Assembly (NCBI GenBank): GCA_018292915.2
Contig: JACVVK020000350.1
Span: forward strand, 60,001-124,000
DNA length: 64,000 bases
Source of the DNA: Batillaria attramentaria
Lineage: Eukaryota; Mollusca; Gastropoda; Batillariidae
Direction of reading: 5' to 3'
Shown here: in pieces, positions 1-37,209 of the stretch
Numbering within the stretch: the stretch's first letter is position 1
How the letters are laid out: the number at the start of each line of letters is the position of its first letter
The notes under the pieces: generated by a model
What the model was told of the DNA's origin: nothing
Seen by the model: the letters and a program-made list of their open reading frames with translations, nothing else
Databases searched by the model: none
Program-made: the position numbers and the translations under genes

Positions 1-283
1 TCTCTCACACACTGGACACGAACACGTTTCAATCACGTGGTGCGAAGGGTTAGCTCAGCTACTTAAGTTTCAGAATTCAGAATTGCATTTATTTTATTTT
101 ATTTTATTTTTATTTTTTTGTAGGGGGGGGGGGGGGGGGCTGAACAATTTTCAAAGCAGGAGTACCCGGAGAGAACCCCCGACGACGCGGCGGCCCGAAT
201 GAACGGTGCCACGTTACGAGAAGGAAAAATTCTTCGCCCAGAGTGGGACTGGCACCTGACCTCTCACACTGCATGGTCTCTTA
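1..283 (-). repeat. SINE-2 copy, cut by the window edge
   Basis: Reverse strand of a second tRNA-headed SINE. It shares the block around 'gtacccggagagaaccccc', 'gaacggtgccac' and 'gagaaggaaaaattctt' with the full copy at 35272-35668 and the + copy at 21938-22231. The tRNA-like head is degraded near 240-283. The copy carries a G homopolymer at 124-139. Confidence 0.8.
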
Positions 284-490
284 ACCAAAACAAAATTCAT
301 TATAAACTCGCCACTCTCTGCTATAACATTATCTCAGGTTCTGCTCCCTCCTATCTGTCCGCTCTCATTCAGCTCTACACACCATCCCGCAACCTCCGTT
401 CTTCCTCCGACACCCGCCTTCTTCGTCGGGAAAAAAGTTTCAAGGCCAGCGTGCTTTTTCATACATTGGTCCTTTCATCTGGAACGGTCT
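284..490 (+). repeat. LINE fragment, reverse transcriptase C-terminal end
   Basis: Translated + strand resembles the end of CR1/L2-type LINE polymerases: a '[37 protein letters not shown]' type segment, where 'PSYLS' and 'PSR.LRSS' are family hallmarks. It is truncated on both sides and fused by chance to the SINE upstream. Confidence 0.75.
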
Positions 491-1054
491 CCCCGTTTGG
501 GCTGTTTTGCTTTGCTTTGGGCAACGTCAGAGGTTCTCTGCTTGGGCCTCAGATGCCTGGTCTGGGTTGTTTTTCAGTGCCTGTCTGTTCTGTCATCCGT
601 GCTTTCGCCTTTGGGTCATCACTGGGGTGTCCCTTCGCTCTTTGGTATCAGAACCATTTTGTCAGATCTGATCCAACGATTGCGTCGGCCAGGATTCTCA
701 TTGGCCTATCGCCAAGGGCTTGGTGTGTGGCCTTAGGAGGTCCGCTGTCTTCAGTGAGTGTCTGTCTCTCAGGTCCCAGACTGGCCGGAGGCTGGCGGGC
801 AAGCCTTCACAGCCGTTCACGATGTGACGGACGTCTGGGGGGCTGCCCGCACTGGCAGAGGTCGTTACTCCATGTGTGTGCGCAGCACAGTGTGCGTGTT
901 CTGCAGATGATTGCAGAGTGCCTGCGTGGGAGCATAAACCCGCTTTTTTTTTTCTTTTTTTTTTTAACTGACGGGCGGTGCGATGATTTGGAGCGGAATA
1001 GCACCAGAATAACCGCCTGTCCATTTTTTTTTCACCCCCGTGATTGTGCAACAG
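491..1054. other. No recognised feature; upstream flank or intron of Kazal gene 1
   Basis: No conserved protein or repeat recognised. The stretch ends in a T-rich tract (945-965, 1024-1033) that could serve as the polypyrimidine tract of the acceptor at 1054. No signal-peptide exon ending in an ATTCTTG|GT-type junction was found here. Confidence 0.4.
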
Positions 1055-1199
1055 GTGTCGCTGCTGTGCAGTGCCGCGACCTACGTCAGGTGGAGACGAG
1101 CGGGTGCCCCATGTTCTGCACGATGCAGTATGACCCAGTTTGCGGCAGTGACGGTCACACTTACGGCAACACGTGCGAACTCAACGTGCGCGCATGCGT
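1055..1199 (+). CDS. Kazal gene 1, exon with the Kazal core
   Basis: 145 bp, phase 1 in and phase 2 out. Encodes Cys1 to Cys5 of the Kazal fold. Donor G|GTAAGA at 1200. Confidence 0.85.
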
Positions 1200-1714
1200 G
1201 TAAGAAATGATGGCGATTTGTGTAGTATGTCGTATTTGGCTGAAGCCGGTTTTTGTTGTTGTTTTTGTTTGGTTTGTTTTGTTTTGTCTTGTTTGTTTGT
1301 TTCGGGTTTCTGTTTGTGTTGTTGTTAATATGGTTTGGTTTGGTGTGGTTTGTTCTTTGTTTTTTATTCAATTGTTGTTGTTGTTGTTGTCTTGTTGTTT
1401 GTTTGCGGTTTGTTGTGTGTGTTGTTGTTGTAGCTTTAGTTTGTTGTTCTTGTTGTTGTTGTTCTTGTTATTGTTGTAAGTTTGTTGTTGTTTTTGTTGT
1501 TGCAGTAAAAACAGTTTAGTGAAACTGAAGGGTCTCATAAAACTTCTTATTTGTAAAATACACGTTTAATTCGTTCACCTCTGAACGATTCTGTTTTACT
1601 TCTAATATAATGACGCTAAACATATTACTTCTCTTTCAAAGATCCCGCACCAACATCACGATCCTCGGACATGGTACCTGCGCTCGCCTGGGGAATTTGG
1701 GTACCCTGGGTTAA
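1055..1714 (+). CDS. Kazal gene 1 (5' partial): secreted Kazal-type serine protease inhibitor
   Basis: Exons 1055-1199 and 1642-1714 (stop TAA 1712-1714), acceptors acag and aaag, donor GTAAGA. Phase 2 joins at the end of 'NVRAC'. The domain has Cys spacing C-x3-C-x7-C-x10-C-x6-C, the signature '[13 protein letters not shown]', and a last Cys in 'ITILGHGTC' encoded by the second exon. By Kazal convention P1 is the second residue after Cys2 (C-T-M), so Met, suggesting an elastase-, subtilisin- or chymotrypsin-like target (inference). The first exon opens in phase 1, exactly as in genes 2 and 3, so a signal-peptide exon is expected upstream, probably outside the window. An extra Cys precedes the domain ('VQCRDLRQ'). 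Confidence 0.85.
1200..1641 (+). other. Intron of Kazal gene 1, T/G-rich low complexity
   Basis: Mostly (GTT)n and (GTTTT)n-like sequence on the + strand from 1250 to 1500, followed by unique sequence. The acceptor 'ctctttcaaag' ends at 1641. Confidence 0.7.
1642..1714 (+). CDS. Kazal gene 1, terminal exon
   Basis: First base completes a Val codon; encodes '[13 protein letters not shown]' with Kazal Cys6, then ten residues and TAA. Homologous in position and sequence to the last exons of genes 2 and 3. Confidence 0.85.
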
Positions 1715-1900
1715 TCCGGATAGAGTTCCCTGCATCGCTTCCCGCCCTTTGGGAGAAAATAATCGGAAGATTTTGCGATGACGATGACAGAAGATAGTCG
1801 CGAATTGCACGTTGTAATTTGCGATGCCAGTAAAACCGATAACAAATGAAAGTTGTAGTAGTGATCTGTTTGTTCCTGCAGCGTGTGATGGCGTGTTTAA

Positions 1901-2098
1901 TTAACTCTTTCAGTGCTGCTCGTGTTTTGAGTCGGACCTTGGAAATGCACAGACAGGTCCACGGATTTAACTCTTTCGGTGCCGCTTGTTATTTGAATCG
2001 GACCTTGGAAATGTACAGAAACTTCCACGGTTTTAACTCTTTCGGTGCCGCTCGTTACCGGAGTGAGGCCTCGGAAAAATTTTCAAGGTTTTATCTTT
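1901..2098. repeat. Tandem repeat, 66-bp unit, about three copies
   Basis: 'TTAACTCTTTC' recurs at 1901, 1967 and 2033 (66-bp steps), followed each time by a 'GGACCTTGGAAATG'-like block; the third copy is diverged. A (GTTT)n run follows at 2115-2153. Confidence 0.85.
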
Positions 2099-2159
2099 TC
2101 CACTGCGGATCAGTGTTTGTTTGTTTGTTTGTTTGTTTGTTTGTTTGTTTGTTTTACCA

Positions 2160-2512
2160 GACTCTGGCAGCATCTACGACTATGTTTCAACAATATCGTT
2201 GAACACGAGCCTTACCTAGAGCAGGGATTCTCACTTCACGTTTTGTTGTTTCAACTACCTGGTTTTGTACGAGCTCGTGAACGAGAATAGTGGGAGGTTT
2301 CTCAGGATGTAGCATTGCCCGGTGATGGCCTTGGTACGGAGAGAGTTAATTGTGTTTAAAGGGCAGGGTGTTGGTGTTTTGAGGTTAGGTGCCTATATCT
2401 ACTACCTGTGTTTGGGGACACTCGCCTGTAGGCAGAGCCTGTAGAAATTCTTGTCTCGAGTCCGACGCTCCACCGGTTGAACCACCACTGTTCTTGGAAG
2501 GCTGTGTTGTGG

Positions 2513-2514
<2 letters not shown>
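2160..2514. other. Unassigned stretch between Kazal genes 1 and 2
   Basis: No protein homology or repeat family recognised. Confidence 0.4.

Positions 2515-2577
<63 letters not shown>
2515..2577. repeat. (CA)n microsatellite
   Basis: Uninterrupted CA run upstream of Kazal gene 2, with a short second run at 2590-2603. Confidence 0.95.
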
Positions 2578-2580
<3 letters not shown>

Positions 2581-2826
2581 GAGAGGCACGCACACACACA
2601 CACAGCCTTCCACCAAGTACCGACGCGACACCTCTCCTTGCAGTTTTACGATGCTGTTGTGGCGAGGTGTGACCAAACAACATGTGATAATTTCTCATCG
2701 TTAAGTGCTACGTGTCTCAGTTTGCAGCATAAGGTACGCCGCCAACGATCTCTGTCAGTAGCTAACAAAGTATTCCCTTTGGAAGCTGTTGATGTTTTTG
2801 AAGCCGTTACTCTTCTTTCCAACAAG

Positions 2827-2860
2827 ATGAGAACTCCTGTCTTTCTGGTTGTCATTCTTG
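2827..2860 (+). CDS. Kazal gene 2, exon 1 (signal peptide)
   Basis: ATG at 2827, eleven codons plus one base, donor GTAAGT at 2861. Too short for a standard ORF search; supported by phase match to 5206 and by the parallel exon of gene 3. Confidence 0.85.
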
Positions 2861-5394
2861 GTAAGTTTCACGTATGTATGTATGCATATAGGTCTGTATG
2901 TCTGTCCGTATGCCTGTATGTGTCTGTCTGTGTCTGTCTGTGTCTGTCTGTCTGTCTGCCTGTCTGCCTGCCTGCCTGCCTGCCTGCCTGTCTCTATGTA
3001 TTGTATGTATTGTATGTATGTAATGTATGTTGTAAAACCACATAAAGTTATGTGAGATCAAACTCACACATTTACACAATAGTTTGCACATTCTTTGACT
3101 ACTGAAATGGTTAAATGTTTTGGGAGTTACTTGGCGACATAACGAACGGATTGTTGAGCAGAGTAGACTCCAGAGTTATATCCCTTTCCATGATTATAGA
3201 CGTATAGTCCACACTTCAAACAAACGAAACGCGTCAAACAAACCAAATAAAATTTCGCGTTTCCTTTCAGTGTTGCATGGCATACATTTAGTACAACAAA
3301 GATGGTTTCTGTGATCGCTTTTGTCTCGGCGAGCTTCGTTTGGAAATCAAAGTCTCGTCCAGCCGAGATTAGGTGTTCCCAGATACATACTGACACTGGA
3401 AACATCAAGTCTCGTCCAGCCGAGATTTGGTGTTCCAAGATACGCACATAGATCTGGGAACTTCGACTCTCGTCCAGCCGAGATTAGATGTTCCCAGATA
3501 TATACTGACACTGGGAACATCAAGTCTCGTCCAGCCGAGATTAGGTGTTCCCAGATACATACTGACACTGGAAACATCAAGTCTCGTCCAGCCGAGATTT
3601 GGTGTTCCAAGATACGCACATAGATCTGGGAACTTCGACTCTCGCCCAGCCGAGAATTGGTGTTCCCAGATATATACTGACACTGGGAACATCAAGTCTC
3701 GTCCAGCCGAGATTAGGTGTTCCGAGATACGCACATAGATCTGGGAACTTCGACTCTCGTCCAGCCGAGATTAGGTGTTCCCAGATACATACTGACACTG
3801 GAAACATCAAGTCTCGTCCAGCCGAGATTTGGTGTTCCAAGATACGCACATAGATCTGGGAACTTCGACTCTCGCCCAGCCGAGATTAGGTGTTCCGAGA
3901 TACGCACATAGATCTGGGAACTTCGACTCTCGTCCAGCCGAGATTAGGTGTTCCCAGATACACATTGACACCTGGGAACATCAAGTCTCGTCCGGCCGAG
4001 ACCTGGTGATCCCATATACATATTCGTATCTGGGACATCAAGTCTCGTCCAGTCGAGATTCGGTTGGACGAGACTTGGCGTTCCCAGATGTCAACATGTT
4101 CTATGTTCTTCTGTCCCTTATGACATTAACAGTGATTTTAAACCTCTTATATCAAAGTTTGTTCAAAAGGAGTGGCAGGCCCAATGGGATGCCCTCCTGG
4201 AGAACAAAACTAAAGCGTATTTTACCAAACATCTGTGATATGATTCCTCGTTGTCGGTCCAATCGGCGCGAGGAAATTGTTCTTAGCCGGCTCCACATTG
4301 GGCACACACACATTACACATCTGTTGAAGGGGGAGGACCCCCCACCCCCCTTGGTGCATTCCGTGCCATGAGCCATTTTCTGTCGAGCATGTTTTAATTT
4401 CATGTACGGATCTGACAGAGATCCGTGACAAGCATTACTGTGCTGCGTCACTGAAGGTGTTGTTCAGAGACGTTCCCCCCTGACAGAATCTTCAGTTTCT
4501 TGAGATAGTCAAACTTATTTTATAAAATGTAGTCATCGCAAACACTACAGATTCTCAGTGGCTAACCTTCCTTATCGTGAAGCCTTTCGATAAGTCTTGG
4601 ACTTGAATCGATTAAAGACATGTCATCTAAACTTTCTTCTGTTGGCTCTCGAGCCTTCTCCTACGCTGGTCCAAAAGCCTGGAATTCCCTGCCTCTTTTC
4701 CCCCGCCAGTCAACCTCCCTCGAAACCTTCAAAACAAATCTAAAAACCTACCTGTTTTCATCTCAAAGCTCCGTCTAACCTCCCTCCGTCTTTCTCCATC
4801 TCCTTATTAAGTACCATACATGCAGTTGCCCTGGCCCTGAACCTTCACGTCTATCTGTCTCTTTACCTGTACTCTAAGCGCTTAGAACTACCTTCCATGT
4901 AGATTAAGCGCTATATAAATAAATTATTATTATTATTATTATTATCTCATTTAAACCAGCTACATTTTTAACTCTTTGACGACGAAGCACAATTTCTAAC
5001 ACGCGATTTCCTATATATTTCGTTATAAATTGTGCTTCGTCGTCAAAGAGTTAATATACATTTACATCATGTTTTAAGTAACACCCTTTTATGTTTTAAT
5101 GACGGAGGAAGATCTAACTTAGCCGCGAATTAGTCTTTGTTGCTCCCACGGCGTTAAGCCCTAACTAACTAACTAACTAACTAACTTAACTTCTGACACT
5201 GACAGGTGTGGCCGCGGTGCAAGTGACGGCGCAGTCCCCTGAGAACAACGACTGTCCCATGGCCTGTCCCATGAACTACGACCCCGTGTGTGGCAGTGAC
5301 GGCCACACGTATGATAACAAGTGTGAACTCAATGTCCGCGCTTGCCTGTAAGTAAGCCATCCCCACTCTCACTGATCTGTTCCTACAACCCCTC

Positions 5395-5426
<32 letters not shown>

Positions 5427-7144
5427 ACCACCACCACCACCACCACCACACACACATACACACACCCATCTCAAACCCTCCGCCCCGAGGGGGGGTGTGT
5501 GTTTGGGGGTTTAACGTCCTTTTCCACCACATACGGGTGATATCAAAGACGGGGCAACGACGAAAAAGCCAGCACAAATATTTGGCCTCAGCCGGGATAC
5601 GAACTCACGACCCGAGCATTAGAAGTCCAACGCTCTACCATTCGGCCACCCCGGCTCCCGATCCAACCATCGGAAATAAAATCAACACATTAATATCTCT
5701 GAAAAGAACTCAGATAAGGCGCATTTGGCAATTCAGTCGCCGAAATATTTCGGCGATAGCTTGTTATCTTTTTATGCAGCCGCTTCTGATACCTATCAAA
5801 GAGAGCAAGTTTATCTTGGAACTTCTCATTTGAGAACGGGACCTTTCCACCCCACTGGCTGGTGTTAACTCTTTGACGACGGAGCGCAATTTCTGACACA
5901 CGATTTCCTATAGGAAATCGTGTGTCAGAAATTGCGCTCCGTCGTCAAAGAGTCAAACACTGATCTCATTGCTGTGTATCCATATGTTGATACATGTATA
6001 CTTGTTAGCTAGCAAAGCTCTGTGTGTGTGTGGGGGGGGGGGGGGGGTACGTGCTTTGCCAGTGTGGAGCCGGGGTGGCCGAATGGTAGAGCGTTGGACT
6101 TCTAATGCTCGGGTCGTGAGTTCGTATCCCGGCTGGGGCCAAATATTTGTGCTGGCTTTTTCATCGTTGCCCCGTCTTTGATGTCACTCGTATGTGGTGG
6201 AAAAGGACGTCAAACCCCCAAACAGCCACCCATCCACTCCTGCGTTGCCAGTGCTTCACACGCGTGCTAGGCGAGAAAATCGCTGCTAACAAAACTGTCG
6301 ACGGGTGTTCCGAGAGGCACGCTACCTTTAACGATTAAGACAAAGGGGGAAGCTCGATGGGGATGAGGGGGGGGGGGGGACGCCGTGAGTAGGTCAGACT
6401 GACTGCATGCGCGTGGGCCTGGCGCTGACCTGTGACTACACGGGACTGAACCAGAATGCCACGCCAGCCCGCATAGTGTACGTGCTAGCTGTAGGGTAAT
6501 TAGGTGTCACGTGATACCAATGCCCCTTTATGGCTCAAGGCATTACACTGTAACGCATTGTAGCGGGTACACTCGCACTTTAGGCTCATATCTTAGCAAC
6601 GACGGCCCTTAAAGGGCTCATATGTTGCTCACATCTACCTGGGACTATATGTTCTTGTCGCCATAACAAGCTTAGGTCGATCTATGAGCTTAAAAAAAAG
6701 CTGCATTATGTACCTTTAAAGGGGCTTCTAAGGTTTACCAAACTCAGTGGAAATGTCGATTTTTTGCTTGTTTCACTTACGCCGAATACAAAAGGAAAAA
6801 CTGAGAGCGCCGGCTGTCGTGAAATAAATTAGGTCACTGGGTCAGGGTCAACGTTTTCTCTTTGATATGTAAATGAAAGTGGCTCCACAAAAAGTTATTG
6901 TCGAAAAATCGCTGGCGACTGAATTACTAACCGCACTATACAGACCTCGCCTTGTACGCGTATGTATCGTATGTTACTATGTATATCTACGTCAGTGGGC
7001 TTTTACGTGTGAGCGAAACATCTGGGAATAGAATCTGTACATTCGTACACCACGATATGAGTAATGTTACAGTTGGAACCATACGGAAAAAAAAATATCA
7101 TGGTTTCATTCCCCACAAAACCCAGTAAAACAGTTGACGCGAAC

Positions 7145-7183
<39 letters not shown>

Positions 7184-7566
7184 GATTATTACACTTGTAG
7201 AGCACGGAGTTCTGCTTAGAAAAGCAGTCAATGCGCTTTTTGCGCACGCATACACACAACATTCACACGCACACGTTTATACACATCAATACAGGCGGTG
7301 GAGATTAAAGGTTAAAGGCTAGTTTGAAAAGATGTGTTTTGAGTTCTGCTTTAAACTGTAGGAGGGAAGGGATGTTTCTCAAAGAAGATGGGAAGGAGTT
7401 CCGTGGGGGGGGCGGCACTATAACTGAAAGAACGTTGGCCAGATGTTTTGAGGCTAACATGATGATGATGATGATGATTGTTATTTTTTTCATTAATGTT
7501 GTTCACAGGTCCCGTGTTACCATCACGGTTGCCAGCAACGGAGCTTGTGAGGGTCGTGGGCTCTAG
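2827..7566 (+). CDS. Kazal gene 2: secreted Kazal-type serine protease inhibitor
   Basis: Three exons: 2827-2860, 5206-5347, 7509-7566; 234 coding bases, 77 residues. Exon 1 encodes a hydrophobic signal peptide starting [11 protein letters not shown]. All joins are in frame with donors GTAAGT/GTAAGT and acceptors acag/acag. The Kazal core has C-x3-C-x7-C-x10-C-x6-C with '[13 protein letters not shown]'; Cys6 is in the last exon ('VASNGAC'), then 'EGRGL' and TAG. P1 by family convention is Met (C-P-M). Compared with genes 1 and 3 it lacks the additional Cys before the domain. AATAAA at 7785 lies about 220 bases after the stop. Expected role: extracellular inhibition of serine proteases in defence or reproductive secretions (family knowledge; tissue unknown). 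Confidence 0.88.
2861..3060. repeat. Tetranucleotide low-complexity run
   Basis: Mixed TGTA, TGTC and TGCC tetranucleotide repeats from about 2872 to 3030, inside intron 1 of Kazal gene 2. Confidence 0.85.
3345..4085. repeat. Tandem array, about 13 copies of a 57-bp hairpin unit
   Basis: Two alternating unit types (…'GATACATACTGACACTGG'… and …'GATACGCACATAGATCTGG'…) share 'TCTCGTCCAGCCGAGATT'. Each unit contains an inverted pair GTTCCCAG…CTGGGAAC and a second small one TCTCG…CGAGA. Because 57 is a multiple of three, several frames stay open on both strands; these are not genes. The last two units (3960-4085) are diverged. Confidence 0.95.
4129..4500 (+). repeat. LINE fragment, C-terminal end of a jockey-like polyprotein
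   Basis: The translation contains '[20 protein letters not shown]', the hallmark of the end of the RNase H region in jockey/I-type LINEs, followed by 'KGEDPPPP'. Truncated at the 5' side and directly abutting the 57-bp array. Confidence 0.75.
4618..4946 (+). repeat. LINE 3' end with (TTA)n tail
   Basis: Encodes '[16 protein letters not shown]' and '[10 protein letters not shown]', typical of the last residues of CR1/L2-type reverse transcriptases, then a UTR ending 'gcgctatataaataaa' and a TTA repeat. Confidence 0.85.
4972..5055. repeat. Palindromic MITE, copy 1
   Basis: Arms begin TTTAACTCTTTGACGACGAAGCACAATTT-like on both sides (not fully identical inside). Same family as 5865-5956. Confidence 0.85.
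5125..5186 (+). repeat. SINE/LINE tail with (CTAA)n end
   Basis: 'AGCCGCGAATTAGTCTTTG' then 'cggcgttaagccctaactaactaac'. The same tail occurs at 15268-15332, 22908-22972 and, reversed, 35741-35822. It stops about 20 bases before an exon. Confidence 0.8.
5206..5347 (+). CDS. Kazal gene 2, exon 2 (Kazal core)
   Basis: 142 bp, phase 1 in and phase 2 out. Encodes '[15 protein letters not shown]' then Cys1 to Cys5 with '[13 protein letters not shown]'. Donor GTAAGT at 5348. Confidence 0.9.
5397..5465. repeat. (CA)n/(CCA)n microsatellite
   Basis: CA run changing to CCA and back to CA, in intron 2 of Kazal gene 2. Confidence 0.9.
5495..5659 (-). repeat. SINE-1 copy
   Basis: tRNA-derived SINE: on the - strand it reads GGGAGCCGGGGTGGCCGAATGG (A-box), GAGTTCG…CCCGGC (B-box), a body with 'CGTTGCCCCGTCTTTGATATC' and the tail motif GGACGTTAAAC. 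Its 5' flank (5660-5700) is shared with the copy at 33883-34055. Confidence 0.93.
5865..5956. repeat. Near-perfect 92-bp palindrome (MITE, copy 2)
   Basis: Centre at CCTATAGG; arms of about 45 bases match except near the outer end (TTAACTC versus GAGTCAA). Outer sequence TTAACTCTTTGACGACG is shared with 4972-5055. Confidence 0.95.
6066..6240 (+). repeat. SINE-1 copy
   Basis: Full copy with A- and B-box, body and tail 'GGACGTCAAAC' (one change from the usual TTAAAC). Preceded by a G run at 6031-6047. Confidence 0.93.
6241..7145. other. Intron 2 of Kazal gene 2, no recognised element
   Basis: About 900 bases of mostly unique sequence with one G run (6367-6379). No protein homology or repeat family recognised. 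Confidence 0.4.
7146..7450 (-). repeat. LINE 3' end, reverse orientation, with (ATG)n
   Basis: (ATG)n at 7146-7182 and 'ttattacacttgtagagc' followed by reversed coding for '[12 protein letters not shown]'. It matches the + oriented tail at 37296-37545 ('tctacaagtgtaataataa'). Confidence 0.75.
7509..7566 (+). CDS. Kazal gene 2, terminal exon
   Basis: First base completes a Leu codon; encodes '[18 protein letters not shown]' and TAG. Acceptor 'gttcacag' at 7508. Confidence 0.9.
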
Positions 7567-7599
7567 TGCCTCTCCAGTCGCCCCCCCCCCCCCCGCTCC

Positions 7600-7617
7600 C
7601 CAACACACACACACCCC

Positions 7618-7681
<64 letters not shown>
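7600..7681. repeat. (CA)n microsatellite in the 3' UTR of Kazal gene 2
   Basis: About 40 CA units after a C run (7580-7593); lies between the stop codon and the polyadenylation signal, so it would be transcribed. Confidence 0.9.
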
Positions 7682-7682
<1 letters not shown>

Positions 7683-7784
7683 CTGACCCACCTCCCCATC
7701 CCACCCCTACCATCACGTCTGCCGCCTGGCGCTTGAGGAAGGCAAGTGGGTGAAGATATCCTGTGGGGAAACTGTGGCAAACAA

Positions 7785-7790
7785 AATAAA
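7785..7790 (+). terminator. Polyadenylation signal AATAAA, Kazal gene 2
   Basis: Canonical AATAAA 219 bases after TAG 7566; a T/G-rich region follows (7800-7875), as expected for a downstream element. Confidence 0.6.
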
Positions 7791-7836
7791 GAACATGACA
7801 CGTTTGTCGCTTTTTGTGCTTGTTGTGCATTTGTGC

Positions 7837-7871
<35 letters not shown>

Positions 7872-8095
7872 GGGTTGCTGTAATTAAACACTTTAGGGGT
7901 GGTTGGTTTGGTGCTTTTTCATTGACGTCTGAGTTGTGTTTTCTTTGTTGTTCTTGTTGTTGTTTTGTTTTTGTTTTGTGGTTGTTTTTGTCTTGTTGTT
8001 TTGTTTTTGTTGGCGGGGGGGGGGGGGGGGGGTGTGTGCGTGTTTTTTTTTGTTTGTTTTTTTTTTGTTGTCTTTGGGTTTTTTGTTTCTTTATT
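7837..8095. repeat. T/G-rich low complexity, (GTT)n
   Basis: (GTT)n at 7837-7873, then (TTGTT)-like and G runs up to the SINE-1 copy. Confidence 0.85.
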
Positions 8096-8100
8096 TTGGG

Positions 8101-8275
8101 GGAGCCGGGGTGGCCGAATGGTAGAGCGTTGGACTTCTAATGCTCGGGTCGTCAGTTCGATCCCGGCTGGGACCAAATATTTGCGCTGGCTTTTTCATCG
8201 TTGCCCCGTCTTTGATATCACCCGCATGTGGTGAAAAAGGGCGTTAAACTCCCAAACACACACCCACCCACCCGT
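8101..8275 (+). repeat. SINE-1 copy
   Basis: Full copy; A-box, B-box, body and 'GGGCGTTAAAC' tail visible. Followed by low-complexity GTT sequence. Confidence 0.93.
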
Positions 8276-8499
8276 TTGTTTGTTTTTTTTTGTTGTTGTT
8301 GTTTTTCAGAGGAGGTGGTTGTTGTTGTTGCTGTCGTTTCGCTTTTTGATTTTGTCTTTTGTTGATGTAGTTTGTTTTTGTTGTTGTTGTTGTCGTTGCT
8401 TGTGGTGGGTTGTTTTTGTTTTGTTTTGGTTTGGTTTGTTTATTTTGTTTTGTTTGTGGCGGGGGGGGGGTGGGGGGGTGGGGAGGGGGCAGGCGGGAA

Positions 8500-8575
<76 letters not shown>

Positions 8576-8600
8576 TGTGTGTCTGTGTGGTATGGGGCGG
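8276..8600. repeat. GTT-rich region and (GT)n microsatellite
   Basis: GTT/GTTTT-rich to 8460, G runs, then (GT)n 8503-8573. Confidence 0.9.
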
Positions 8601-8918
8601 GTGTGGGGAATCCTTTTCGGTGATCATGCACCTACAAATACAAAAATCACGAAAATCACGCTTTTTCATGACAACAAAAAAATTTGCAAACTAGCACACT
8701 TGACCAACGTGCTCCTTAAAAAAAAAAAAAAAAAAAAACCTTGACACCACTCTCAGTTTGCGTTATTACGCCTGTGCGGAAGGAGGTCAGTGTGTGGGAA
8801 CCGTGGGCGTGCAACAATGGGGAAAACAGAAGTTATACTCCCCCCCTCCCCCTCCCCCTCCTCGAGCTAAGAATCGGGCTCTAGCCATTCCTTTTATCTT
8901 AGTCGGAGTGTAAGCATC

Positions 8919-10905
<1,987 letters not shown>

Positions 10906-10989
10906 CTGATCGAACGAGTTGCACCCCTTCTTCGCCAGTAACATAAGTATTATTCAGTGTCGGATGAGTCGGAAGTAAACTTGATTATG

Positions 10990-11700
<711 letters not shown>

Positions 11701-11701
<1 letters not shown>

Positions 11702-12258
11702 AAATCACCTATGTAGTATCGCTTATCTTTGACACACACTCAAACGACATCGACAAAGAACCCGTATCTTAAAGTCGTCACTTGTTATCACCTCCCAACC
11801 AGACAATGGCACTGCATCATCAGAGTGTGCATAGCGGAAACGTGAACTGCTTGACGACAAAAGCGGTATGAAATATCATGCCGTTTGCTGCAGCCGACGT
11901 CACAGTTATTCGCCGAAAGTAACTGGTCTCTCAAACAATGGGAAACGCCGTACAAACTATGCTTGTGGCTGCTGGAAGTACAGCAGAAGTTTTGGTATAT
12001 ATATAGAAATGGATAAAGCAGAGGGGTGACACGGACTTGCAACAGTATCTCGCCGAACGTTTCTGGTCCCTGAAAACACGAGGAAAGCCGTAAAGAAGTC
12101 GTTCGTTACTGCTGGAAGCAGAGTGTAACAGACTTTCGCCGGAAGAAATTACAGCGAGTTGTAACAGATTTTCGCCGCGGACTCGACAGCTGAGTGTACC
12201 AGACTTTCGCCGGAAGAATTCACAACGAACCGAAAGTTTCTGGCATTATTTCTCAGGC
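11701..12258 (+). promoter_or_regulatory. Upstream region of the carboxypeptidase-like gene with degenerate duplications
   Basis: A block 'TCGCCGAAAGTAACTGGTC' (11909), 'TCGCCGAACGTTTCTGGTC' (12050) and 'CCGAAAGTTTCTGGCAT' (12229) is each followed about 25 bases later by AACG/AAGCCGT-like sequence matching the start of exon 1. 'CAGACTTTCGCCGGAAGAA' occurs at 12129 and 12199 with a weaker copy between. No TATA box is clear. Promoter function is inferred from position. Confidence 0.4.
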
Positions 12259-36663
<24,405 letters not shown>

Positions 36664-36766
36664 GAGCTGAGCGATGTACACTAACAACAACTACGACTGT
36701 CAATAGTGATACACTTTTAAAGCGCTGCTCTGGCAGTTTCACACAGACACAAGCACACGCACGCAC

Positions 36767-36775
36767 ACACGCACG

Positions 36776-36823
<48 letters not shown>

Positions 36824-36949
36824 GGTACGTACGCGCGCACACAGTCCAACGTTATACCAACGTTATATACGTCGGTCCCAAAAGTGTGAACTGTGAACAC
36901 AGAAATGTGTGGCTGACGTTACATGGAGACAGTTCGTGCACACATACAG

Positions 36950-37002
<53 letters not shown>

Positions 37003-37061
37003 GAGATAGAGACAGACAGACAGACAGACACACACACACACACACGGAGGTACGCACGTAG

Positions 37062-37126
<65 letters not shown>
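36767..37126. repeat. (CA)n cluster in the 3' flank
   Basis: CA runs 36779-36820, 36952-36999 and 37063-37126 with GACA tetranucleotides and 'GGAGGTACGTACGCGCG' / 'GGAGGTACGCACGTAGG' at two of the run ends, suggesting a duplicated block. Confidence 0.9.
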
Positions 37127-37127
<1 letters not shown>

Positions 37128-37203
37128 AGGATGAGTTTTTAATTAGATTTTATCTGTTTTGTTAGTTTTACCTGTCTTTTGTGTTTTTTTATATCTTAAT
37201 ATG

Positions 37204-37209
37204 AATAAA
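37204..37209 (+). terminator. AATAAA, possible polyadenylation signal
   Basis: Located 541 bases after the stop codon; also the start of a LINE-type tail (37210-37283), so the gene may have adopted a repeat-derived signal. Confidence 0.35.

Noticed and set aside
199..1203. 334-codon open frame containing the Kazal core
   Set aside because: It is a chance fusion of reversed SINE-2, a LINE fragment and intron sequence with the true exon 1055-1199; the splice sites and gene 2/3 parallels explain the coding part.
3321..4371. Repeat proteins on both strands ('[12 protein letters not shown]' type)
   Set aside because: A 57-bp unit divisible by three keeps frames open on both strands; no signal peptide, splice site or conservation between frames.
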